This document shows, piece by piece, positions 27,965 through 35,173 of a stretch of 64,000 nt of DNA. Location of the stretch: the NCBI GenBank assembly GCA_014380615.1, contig JACMJM010000062.1, forward strand, positions 62,001 through 126,000, in the 5' to 3' direction. Within the stretch, counting starts at the first letter, position 1. The number at the start of each line of letters is the position of its first letter. A model generated the notes under the pieces. It saw only the letters and a program-made list of their open reading frames with translations. It was not told where the DNA came from and ran no database searches. Source of the stretch: Sphingobacteriaceae bacterium (lineage in GTDB: Bacteria; Bacteroidota; Bacteroidia; Sphingobacteriales; Sphingobacteriaceae). The position numbers and the translations under genes were made by a program.

Positions 27965-28124
27965 TTTTCACCGAAGTAAATGCCCTGTCAACTGTATTCC
28001 TGAGATGCGGCGCCGGTTCTTTAACTCGCACTTATTACTATAGTTTTCACCGAAGTTGTGGTGTCCCGGCAACTTTATTACGGCAAGTAGTGCCGATTCT
28101 TCAAACTCAAACTTATTACCTTAG
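27965..28124. repeat. Diverged ~80-base tandem repeat in a gene leader
   Basis: Two adjacent units (27965-28043 and 28044-28124) share TTTTCACCGAAGT, a GTCAACT/GGCAACT block, a GCCG(A/G)TTCTT block and CTTATTAC near the end. A partial earlier unit is around 27911-27959. Short dyads recur (AGTTGG/CCAACT at about 27920-27938; AAGTTG/CAACTT in unit 2). The repeat fills the leader of the Cys/Met PLP gene. Its motifs do not match an S-box riboswitch. Confidence 0.6.
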
Positions 28125-28164
28125 TTCAAATCGTTTTATACTTTTACTGAACAATTCTTTTTAT

Positions 28165-29307
28165 ATGAAATTCGGAACCAAAGCAATTCACGCAGGGCAG
28201 GAGCCCGACCCCAGTACCGGTGCGGTAATGACCCCCATATATCAAACATCAACATACTGGCAAAAGTCGCCAGGCGATCATAAAGGTTTTGAATATTCAC
28301 GAGGAACCAACCCTACAAGAAAAGCTCTCGAAGCTTGTTTAGCTTCCCTTGAAAATGCCCGTTACGGATTAGCTTTTTCCAGCGGGATGGGGGCGACGGA
28401 TGCGGTGATGAAGCTGCTCCAACCCGGTGATGAAGTAATTACAGGCAACGACTTGTATGGCGGATCATTTAGAATGTTTACCAAGATTTTTGCCAATTAC
28501 GGCATTAAATTCCATTTTACGAATTTCGCAATTGTGGATGACATTGAGCTGTTAATCAGTGATAAAACTAAGCTTATCTGGATAGAAACTCCAACTAACC
28601 CGACTATGCAGATAGTTGACATTGCCGCGGTAGCGCAGCTTGCTAAATCGAAAAATATCATGCTTGCTGTCGACAATACCTTCGCTTCGCCCTATCTGCA
28701 AAACCCGATCGACCTGGGAGCCGACCTGGTAATGCATTCGGTGACGAAATATTTGGGCGGACACTCGGACGTAGTGATGGGCGCATTAATGCTGAACGAT
28801 GAGGAGCTGTATAAGAGGCTCTGGTTTATTTATAACGCCTGCGGAGCTACTCCCGGCCCGATGGATAGTTTTCTTGTTTTAAGGGGCATTAAAACGCTGC
28901 ATTTAAGGATGAAGGCGCATTGTGAAAACGGCCGACAAATAGCTCAATTTTTAAAGGTGCACCCTGCTATAGATAAAATCTATTGGCCCGGTTTTGAAGA
29001 CCATCCCAACCATGCCGTCGCTAAAAAGCAAATGCGCGATTTCGGCGGAATGATCTCATTTACATTGAAAGGAGCCGACCTGAAACAGACTTTCGAGATA
29101 GCTTCCAGGTTCAAGGTGTTCACCCTTGCGGAGTCGTTGGGCGGTGTAGAATCGTTGGTTAATCACCCCGTAACTATGACCCATGCCTCTATTCCTAAAG
29201 AGGCCCGTGATGCGGTAGGTGTTACCGATAACTTGTTAAGGCTGAGTGTTGGAGTGGAAGATGTTGAAGATTTACTTGAGGACTTAAAGCAGGCCTTGGC
29301 TGATTGA
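28165..29307 (+). CDS. Cystathionine gamma-synthase/lyase-type PLP enzyme
   Basis: ATG 28165 gives a 380-residue Cys/Met-metabolism PLP enzyme starting MKFGTKAIHAGQEPDPSTGA. Family signatures are TPIYQTSTYWQ, FEYSRGTNPTR, AFSSGMGATDAV and the PLP lysine K195 in HSVTKYLGGHSD. It catalyses transsulfuration: gamma-synthase, gamma-lyase and related activities cannot be told apart from these motifs. The frame stays open upstream to 27913, but that part is the repetitive leader and not homologous. Confidence 0.93.
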   Translation: MKFGTKAIHAGQEPDPSTGAVMTPIYQTSTYWQKSPGDHKGFEYSRGTNPTRKALEACLASLENARYGLAFSSGMGATDAVMKLLQPGDEVITGNDLYGGSFRMFTKIFANYGIKFHFTNFAIVDDIELLISDKTKLIWIETPTNPTMQIVDIAAVAQLAKSKNIMLAVDNTFASPYLQNPIDLGADLVMHSVTKYLGGHSDVVMGALMLNDEELYKRLWFIYNACGATPGPMDSFLVLRGIKTLHLRMKAHCENGRQIAQFLKVHPAIDKIYWPGFEDHPNHAVAKKQMRDFGGMISFTLKGADLKQTFEIASRFKVFTLAESLGGVESLVNHPVTMTHASIPKEARDAVGVTDNLLRLSVGVEDVEDLLEDLKQALAD

Positions 29308-29332
29308 GGCGAAAGTTTTTGTTAGATAAGAG

Positions 29333-30205
29333 ATGATCGAAAACCTGAAAGCCTTCCTTGATTCTAAAGTGGAGCAATTCAATCGCCCTGATTTTATAAA
29401 CAATGATCCGATTGTGATTCCGCATCAATATTCTGTTAAACAGGATATTGAGATTATGGGATTTTTCGCGGCGATGCTTGCCTGGGGACAACGGAAAACG
29501 ATAATCAATAAGTGTAACGAGTTGGCGGCAAGGATGGATAATCGCCCTTACGAATTTATCCTCAATCACGGCGAAAAGGAATTAAGGCAACTCCTTGGTT
29601 TCAAACATCGAACCTTTAATGATACTGATCTTCTTTATTTTATTCGTTTTTTTCGAAATCATTACTTGATCTCGGATACCCTTGAAGATGCTTTTATTCC
29701 AGCGAATAAACAGAGTGTTTTCAGGGAGGAATTTTTAGATCATACAAGCCCCGCATCATCCAATACCGAACTTAACTCTCCGGCATGTTACGCCGGAGAG
29801 TTAAGCAATCATCCGGTTGTGCCGGATGTTGAAACATGCCTCAATCATTTCCGGAAGTATTTCTTTTCCCTGCCTGATTTTCCTCATCGAACTATTAAAC
29901 ACGTTAGTTCACCGGCCCAAAAATCAACCTGCAAGCGTCTTAATATGTTTCTTCGCTGGATGGTGCGCAAAGATTCTAAGGGAGTGGATTTCGGAATCTG
30001 GAACAAGATAAATCCCTCACAGCTTATTTGTCCCTGCGATGTGCATGTAGACCGGGTAGCCCGTAAGCTAAACTTAATAAAGAGAAAACAAACCGATTGG
30101 TTAACAGCCCTTGAACTTACCCGGCATCTACGCGAATTTGACCCCTCAGATCCTGTTAAGTATGATTTTGCGCTTTTTGGGCTAGGAATCGAAGAACAGT
30201 TCTGA
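29333..30205 (+). CDS. TIGR02757-family protein with inserted segment
   Basis: The 290-residue protein matches TIGR02757: FFAAMLAWGQRKTIINKCNE, RFFRNHY, KRLNMFLRWMVRKDSKGVDF, NPSQLICPCDVHVDRVARKL, and PVKYDFALFGLGI at the end. The function of the family is not established. A ~30-residue segment (about 136-167) between FREEFL and CLNHFRKYFF is not expected in the family and coincides with two palindromes at 29771-29828. The frame is kept, so the protein may still fold with an extra loop. Start ATG 29333. Confidence 0.88.
   Translation: MIENLKAFLDSKVEQFNRPDFINNDPIVIPHQYSVKQDIEIMGFFAAMLAWGQRKTIINKCNELAARMDNRPYEFILNHGEKELRQLLGFKHRTFNDTDLLYFIRFFRNHYLISDTLEDAFIPANKQSVFREEFLDHTSPASSNTELNSPACYAGELSNHPVVPDVETCLNHFRKYFFSLPDFPHRTIKHVSSPAQKSTCKRLNMFLRWMVRKDSKGVDFGIWNKINPSQLICPCDVHVDRVARKLNLIKRKQTDWLTALELTRHLREFDPSDPVKYDFALFGLGIEEQF
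29771..29828. repeat. REP-like palindromic doublet inside a coding sequence
   Basis: A perfect 14-bp stem (CTTAACTCTCCGGC at 29771-29784 with its inverse at 29792-29805, 7-base loop) is followed four bases later by a second hairpin, CATCCGG-ttgtg-CCGGATG (29810-29828). Two adjacent hairpins with CCGG cores resemble REP/BIME units. The doublet lies within the TIGR02757 gene and is translated in frame. Confidence 0.85.
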
Positions 30206-30263
30206 GGTTGAAAACGAACAATTTCTGCAAAATTGTGTTAAGCATGTAAATTAGAAATGAATT

Positions 30264-31109
30264 ATGAAAAACACACTTATACTCTTTTTATTAGCTAGTA
30301 TCCCGTTTGGAGCTTTTGCCCAAACAGATTCATCAACAACCCGCAATGAATCGCCTTATACTACACGTTTCGCGGTAGACGGGCCGATAATTGGTGCCGG
30401 TTTAGGCTTAACCTTTTTAGGGTTTAAAGGAATACAAAATAAAGATCCCTTAACTGACGCGGAGCTAAACGCGCTGTCTAAAAATGATGTAAATGGTTTT
30501 GACCGCTTTAGTGCCGGTTGGTATTCACCTGCTGCGGATGATGCGAGTTATATTCCCTTTTACGCTTCGTTTGCTTACCCCGTTATCGGATTGTTGAACA
30601 AAAATACCAGAAATAAAACGGGGCAAGTAATGGTGCTTTATCTGGAGACCATGGCAACCACCGGAGCCTTGTTTACCTTGGCGGCGGGCTATGTGGTGAG
30701 ACATCGCCCTTTGGTTTATGATACCCGCCCGGAAGCAGATGGGGGCGCAAGCGCGGGCAAAAAGAAAAGCAAAAATTCGCAACGTTCTTTTTTCGCCGGC
30801 CATACTGCGGCAACAGCGGCAGCTAGTTTTTTCGCTGCTAAAGTATTCGCCGATTTCAATCCTAATTCTAAGTTAAAACCCTATGTATGGGGAGCGGCAG
30901 CCCTTACTTCGGCAAGTGTGGGTTATATGCGTTTAAAAGCCGGGCAGCATTTTTTAAGCGATAACTTATTGGGTTTCGGAGTAGGTATGGCAGCAGGGAT
31001 ACTTGTTCCTCACTTCCATAAAACTAAAAACCGGGTAGATGGACTCACTGTTCAACCTTATTCTGGCAATGGGGTTAACGGAATGGCGATGACCTACCGT
31101 CTGAAATAA
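30264..31109 (+). CDS. PAP2-superfamily phosphatase, membrane-associated
   Basis: The 281-residue protein has a signal-like N-terminus (ILFLLASIPFGAFA) and the three phosphatidic-acid-phosphatase motifs: VRHRPLVYDTRP, SFFAGHTAATAAA (catalytic His), and KAGQHFLSDNLLG (second His/Asp). PAP2 enzymes remove phosphate from lipid phosphates such as undecaprenyl pyrophosphate or phosphatidate; the substrate is not resolved. A terminator-like repeat follows at 31181. Start ATG 30264. Confidence 0.9.
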   Translation: MKNTLILFLLASIPFGAFAQTDSSTTRNESPYTTRFAVDGPIIGAGLGLTFLGFKGIQNKDPLTDAELNALSKNDVNGFDRFSAGWYSPAADDASYIPFYASFAYPVIGLLNKNTRNKTGQVMVLYLETMATTGALFTLAAGYVVRHRPLVYDTRPEADGGASAGKKKSKNSQRSFFAGHTAATAAASFFAAKVFADFNPNSKLKPYVWGAAALTSASVGYMRLKAGQHFLSDNLLGFGVGMAAGILVPHFHKTKNRVDGLTVQPYSGNGVNGMAMTYRLK

Positions 31110-31180
31110 AAATTTCTGAATAACAGATGCGCCCTTTTATCCAAGCGCATCACAGAAATTCAATGTTTATACAAAAACAG

Positions 31181-31210
31181 CAAACTCCCTTCTTGAAACG
31201 AGGGAGTTTG
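31181..31210 (+). terminator. Terminator-like inverted repeat before mnmE
   Basis: CAAACTCCCT (31181-31190) pairs exactly with AGGGAGTTTG (31201-31210) around a 10-base loop, followed by GCGTTTTG. It sits ~70 bases after the PAP2 stop and upstream of the mnmE start. Confidence 0.65.
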
Positions 31211-31323
31211 GCGTTTTGAACACGTATAGGCACCTGGTTTCTCAAGCTAGCATGTCAAGATCATGGTGTTCCCTTTTTAATCAAATTGCGCCCTGCGGCA
31301 CCTTCACATCCTTATTAAAATCT

Positions 31324-31331
31324 TACCTTTG
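31324..31331 (+). promoter_or_regulatory. -7 promoter element for mnmE
   Basis: TACCTTTG matches the TAnnTTTG core and lies seven bases before the mnmE GTG start, so the mRNA is likely nearly leaderless. No clear -33 TTG was assigned. Confidence 0.4.
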
Positions 31332-31338
31332 CCCTATT

Positions 31339-32706
31339 GTGAAAATAAATACCAATCCCGACACCATTGTAGCACTAGCAACGCCATCTGGCACCGGCGC
31401 AATCGGCGTTATCCGCTTATCTGGTCCACAGGCTATCAGTATAATAAGCAGGGTGTTTAAAGGAAAAGATCTTAGTAAACAAGCCAGCCATACCATACAT
31501 TTCGGTACTATCCGCGACGGCGAGATTATTCTTGATGAAGTATTGGTGTCGTTGTTTATAGCCCCCAAATCTTATACTAAGGAAAATGTAGTCGAGATTT
31601 CCACACATGGCTCGGCTTATATTATCGAAAATATTATCAGGCTGTTGATAAGGGAAGGAGCGAGGGCGGCACAGCCGGGCGAATTTACCTTAAGAGCATT
31701 TCTAAATGGTGGGCTCGATCTTTCGCAAGCCGAAGCAGTGGCCGATTTAATCGCGTCCAATTCGTCTGCCTCACACCAGGTAGCTATGCAGCAAATGCGG
31801 GGAGGTTTTTCTAACGAGTTGAAAGCACTGAGGGAGCAGCTCATCAATTTCGCCTCACTTATAGAGCTCGAACTTGATTTTGCCGAAGAGGATGTTGAGT
31901 TTGCCAACCGTGATCAATTAAAGCAGCTTATTCTGCAAATAACCAGAGTTATCGCCAGGTTAATCCAATCATTTGAGCAAGGTAATGTGATGAAGAACGG
32001 GGTGCCGGTAGTTATTGCCGGAAAGCCTAACGTTGGGAAGTCTACTTTACTAAACGCCCTTCTTAATGAGGAGCGAGCCATCGTATCAGACATAGCCGGA
32101 ACTACCCGGGATACTATCGAAGACGAAATGACCATTGGAGGCGTGCTTTTCCGCTTTATCGACACCGCCGGTATTCGCGAAACTGAAGACGTAGTAGAGG
32201 CGCAGGGGGTAGAGCGCACCCACGAAAAAATGCGTCAGGCTAAACTTATTATTTACCTGGTAGACCCGCTTCAAAGTATTGGCACTATACAAGAGCAAAT
32301 AGCGAGTTTAGGTCAACTGAATATCCCCCAGCTTACTGTAGTGAACAAAAGCGATTTGCTGAGCCCACAACAGCAACACGAGTTCGCCGCACTTAATCCC
32401 AGCTTTATTTCGGCCCGGAATAAAGAAGGAATTGAAGAGCTTAAAGACGAAATACTGCGCCGCATCAACCTGCATCAAATTAGCAACGACGATGTGCTGG
32501 TTACCAATATCCGCCACGTAGAGGCCCTTCAACATACGCTCGAAGCATTAGAACGGGTGCTCTATGGTATCGATAACCCCGTTACCTCCGATTTTCTTTC
32601 AATGGATATTAAGCAGGCGCTGTATTATCTTGGCGAAATTACGGGTACGGTGACTACGGATGACTTGCTGGAAAATATTTTTTCTAAGTTTTGTATCGGG
32701 AAGTAA
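31339..32706 (+). CDS. mnmE: tRNA modification GTPase MnmE (TrmE)
   Basis: From GTG 31339 the product is 455 residues, starting VKINTNPDTIVALATPSGTG. With MnmG it makes 5-carboxymethylaminomethyluridine at tRNA wobble positions. The N-terminal formyl-tetrahydrofolate-binding domain is followed by a GTPase inserted in a helical domain: G1 GKPNVGKSTLLN, G2 AGTTRDTIEDE, G3 DTAGIRE, G4 NKSD, and the C-terminal CIGK with the catalytic cysteine. The frame is open upstream to 31216, but that section is not conserved and contains the -7 element. Confidence 0.95.
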   Translation: MKINTNPDTIVALATPSGTGAIGVIRLSGPQAISIISRVFKGKDLSKQASHTIHFGTIRDGEIILDEVLVSLFIAPKSYTKENVVEISTHGSAYIIENIIRLLIREGARAAQPGEFTLRAFLNGGLDLSQAEAVADLIASNSSASHQVAMQQMRGGFSNELKALREQLINFASLIELELDFAEEDVEFANRDQLKQLILQITRVIARLIQSFEQGNVMKNGVPVVIAGKPNVGKSTLLNALLNEERAIVSDIAGTTRDTIEDEMTIGGVLFRFIDTAGIRETEDVVEAQGVERTHEKMRQAKLIIYLVDPLQSIGTIQEQIASLGQLNIPQLTVVNKSDLLSPQQQHEFAALNPSFISARNKEGIEELKDEILRRINLHQISNDDVLVTNIRHVEALQHTLEALERVLYGIDNPVTSDFLSMDIKQALYYLGEITGTVTTDDLLENIFSKFCIGK

Positions 32707-32894
32707 GTAAAATCCCTTAATTGTTCTACATCTTTGTTTATATATTTACTTCCTGTGTAACGATAAGCCCCATTTTTTAGGTCCTTTGATTACAATAAAG
32801 GTATCGGCAGACAGCGTATACATATCTCAGAATTTAACTTAGCAGCAACTGGAATTTATGAAATTGCTTGAAGGGTATGAAATAGATATATTTA

Positions 32895-33205
32895 TTGGCA
32901 CTAATTAACTCATCATTGCTAATTTATTATTTAAAAAATCGGTTTACGACCATTTCGCTAACATCAGCTTTTTTAGGTGAATTGCCCATTAGAAATGTTA
33001 ATGATAGTTTTCAAAAGGTATTCAGCGCATATGTTGATAATATTTTCTCAGCAAAAGCAGAGGCGAAGAAACGATTGAACTAGAGAGAGAAATTGATTTG
33101 GTAGTATATAGACTGTATGAATTAAGCCATACTGAAGTTAAAATTATTGATAAGGATTTTTGGCTGAGCGAGCAGAAGTACGAAAATGTAACGGTAGCAA
33201 ACTAG
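32895..33205 (+). pseudogene. C-terminal remnant of a restriction-modification enzyme
   Basis: A first frame (32895-33083) gives ALINSSLLIYYLKNRFTTIS and FLGELPIRNVN, typical of the target-recognition end of Eco57I/TaqI-type (type IIG) enzymes. A shifted frame from about 33065 to TAG 33203-33205 continues TIELEREIDLVVYRLYEL and KIIDKDFW, the usual end of such proteins. The two are joined by one frameshift near 33065-33080. The large methylase and nuclease parts are missing, so this is a scrap of a lost defence gene. The upstream bases (32707-32894) show only hints of the same decay. Confidence 0.75.
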
Positions 33206-33213
33206 TATCTCAT

Positions 33214-34242
33214 ATGGACAATGATTTGACGCCTCAGTATTCAGATATCATCTTTTACAGCTCTCCTGAAGGAGACGTAAAAGTAGAGGTCATTTTTAAT
33301 GACGAGACTTTCTGGCTAACTCAAAAACGTATGGCCGAGCTATTTGGAGTTGAAGTGAATACAATTAACTATCATCTAAAGGAAGTATTTAAAAGCGGTG
33401 AACTGCATGAAGAATCAGTTATTCGAAAAATTCGAATAACTGCTGAAGACGGGAAAAGCTATCTCACCAATTTTTATAATCTTGATGCAATTATAGCAGT
33501 AGGATATCGGGTTAATAGCTTTCAGGCCACCCAGTTTCGGATATGGGCTACTAAAACATTACGGGAGTATATAGTAAAGGGTTTTGTATTAGATGACGAA
33601 AGGTTAAAGCAGGGAAAACGCTTCGGCAAAGATTACTTTGATGAGCTATTAGAACGTATCCGGGAAATCCGGGCGAGTGAACGAAGGTTTTATCTTAAAA
33701 TAACAGATATTTACGAGCAGTGCAGTATCGACTATAACAAAGACGCAGAGATTACTCAAACTTTTTTCAAGACGGTACAGAACAAACTGCATTATGCTAT
33801 ATCCGGGAAAACTGCCGCACAGCTAATAGCTGAAAGAGCAAATGCCGATAAACCCAATATGGGCTTGCAAACGTTCAAGAATGCACCCCATGGGAAAGTG
33901 TTGAAAGGCGATATAATAGTCGCGAAAAATTATCTTATTGAAAAAGAGATAAAGGACCTGGAACGCATTGTGTCAATGTATCTCGATTATGCTGAAAATC
34001 AAGCGGCTAGGGCGATTCCCATGAAAATGGCCGACTGGATTCAAAAGCTAGATGCCTTTTTGCAGTTTAATGAATACCAAATATTGAAAGATGCTGGTAA
34101 GGTGCGTCATGATGTAGCAGTAAAGCTTGTAGAGAATGAATATGAAAAGTTTAGAGTAGTTCAGGATAAAAACTTTGAGAGTGATTTTGATAAGGCGATG
34201 AAGAAAATTAAAGGATATAACAGTAATGAAGGGGATGGATAA
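33214..34242 (+). CDS. RhuM-family protein
   Basis: From ATG 33214 the product is 342 residues. RhuM family features are [40 protein letters not shown] (helix-turn-helix-like), [15 protein letters not shown], and [20 protein letters not shown]. RhuM proteins occur in pathogenicity and defence islands in many bacteria; the molecular role is not settled. Here it lies between an R-M remnant and a dinD remnant, supporting an accessory-island origin. The 3' end overlaps the dinD scrap by 17 bases. Confidence 0.9.
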   Translation: MDNDLTPQYSDIIFYSSPEGDVKVEVIFNDETFWLTQKRMAELFGVEVNTINYHLKEVFKSGELHEESVIRKIRITAEDGKSYLTNFYNLDAIIAVGYRVNSFQATQFRIWATKTLREYIVKGFVLDDERLKQGKRFGKDYFDELLERIREIRASERRFYLKITDIYEQCSIDYNKDAEITQTFFKTVQNKLHYAISGKTAAQLIAERANADKPNMGLQTFKNAPHGKVLKGDIIVAKNYLIEKEIKDLERIVSMYLDYAENQAARAIPMKMADWIQKLDAFLQFNEYQILKDAGKVRHDVAVKLVENEYEKFRVVQDKNFESDFDKAMKKIKGYNSNEGDG

Positions 34243-34432
34243 AGTAGTTGTGGAAATGCCGGTGCGATTTGTCGCAGATCATTTTGCCGATGTCGGGAAA
34301 ATGATAGAACTGGCTAAAGGGGTTCAACGCAAAATTGACGATATTGCTCTTACCCGTCATGCATGTTATCTTATTGCCCAAAACGGTGATGCGGCAAAAT
34401 TCCAAATTAACCATTTGCTACCAAAGGAATAG
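34226..34432 (+). pseudogene. Truncated dinD/BRO-like remnant
   Basis: A 68-residue frame contains [20 protein letters not shown] and [18 protein letters not shown], which match the conserved core of DNA-damage-inducible protein D and similar phage antirepressor-type proteins. Both ends are missing compared with the ~280-residue family. It overlaps the RhuM 3' end and runs 26 bases into the convergent regulator gene at 34407. The ATG at 34226 may not be a true start. Confidence 0.7.
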
Positions 34433-34850
34433 GTTTTTTACTTTTAGTTCCGAGAATCTCACTAATATCCTCAGGTTTTAACGGCTTGGAAATATAGCCC
34501 GAAACTTCGGGTATTGAGGCGGCTTTATTTATAACGTCTGCATTTTGCGATGAAGAAAGAACATAGATTTTCGCTTGTTTTTTTAGGCCGGTTTTAATCA
34601 GGGCATACTGCTGTAAAAATTGCCAGCCGTTTACAATCGGCATATTTAAATCAAGAAATATAACATCAGGCAGTAAATCCAGGTCTTTCGGGTGATTCCT
34701 GAAAAAGTTTATTGCATTTTCTCCGTCGAAGAACTTTATACACTGCTTCGAAATTCCCTGTAATTCGAGCGATTTTTCAAAGCAATACTGCTGGATCTCG
34801 TCATCGTCAATCATCCAGATTATAGGGGCACTGTTTATCTTGATATCCAT
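34407..34850 (-). CDS. CheY-like single-domain response regulator
   Basis: The 147-residue protein is a receiver domain alone: acidic pocket D15-D17 in [12 protein letters not shown], phosphoacceptor D67 in [14 protein letters not shown], and K122 in YISKPLKP. There is no output domain, so it likely relays phosphate or binds a partner as in hybrid-kinase networks common in Bacteroidota. No kinase gene adjoins it. Start ATG 34850; the 3' end overlaps the convergent dinD scrap. Confidence 0.9.
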   Translation of the reverse strand: MDIKINSAPIIWMIDDDEIQQYCFEKSLELQGISKQCIKFFDGENAINFFRNHPKDLDLLPDVIFLDLNMPIVNGWQFLQQYALIKTGLKKQAKIYVLSSSQNADVINKAASIPEVSGYISKPLKPEDISEILGTKSKKPIPLVANG

Positions 34851-35173
34851 TGTTCATAATTGGTTTAGAGCCAAACAGGTGCAGGTTGAACAATAAAGGT
34901 ACCCCCGGGAGATGAAGATAGAATGAAGATCTGAAATTGATTTTTAACGACTAGATTTATACGGATTAGAGCGTGTTGCGAATGCTTTTGTGTTGATATA
35001 TACAGAAGGTTTTTATCCAACGTACCTTGACGAACCCAATATGAGGGAAGGTGCGGGAGAGGGTTCCGATAGAAGAGGATACACCAGATTCCGGGGAGCG
35101 GATCAGGGTTAAAGCCTTTACAACATAGCGGATAGTCCGCCCCGCTCCGAAACGGGAACGGCCTATACCCAAA
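34851..35173. other. Intergenic stretch, no gene supported
   Basis: This 323-base gap between two minus-strand genes includes a GC-rich portion (about 35060-35160) with CCGCCCCGCTCCGAAACGGG-like content and several short inverted pieces. A 68-codon minus-strand frame (34966-35172) has arginine-rich, non-family-like composition. I see no supported gene or clear regulatory site. Confidence 0.5.

Noticed and set aside
27913-28164. An 84-residue N-terminal extension of the Cys/Met PLP enzyme
   Set aside because: It translates the tandem-repeat leader. The family begins at MKFGTKAIHAG (ATG 28165).
27880-28164. S-box (SAM) riboswitch upstream of the transsulfuration gene
   Set aside because: A CCCGGCAAC-like string is present, but the S-box helices and core motifs around it are not.
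31216-31338. A longer mnmE start
   Set aside because: The extension is not conserved, contains the TACCTTTG promoter core, and the normal MnmE start region begins at GTG 31339.
34966-35172. A 68-codon minus-strand gene
   Set aside because: Arg/Ser-rich, no hydrophobic core or family resemblance, and it lies over GC-rich intergenic sequence.
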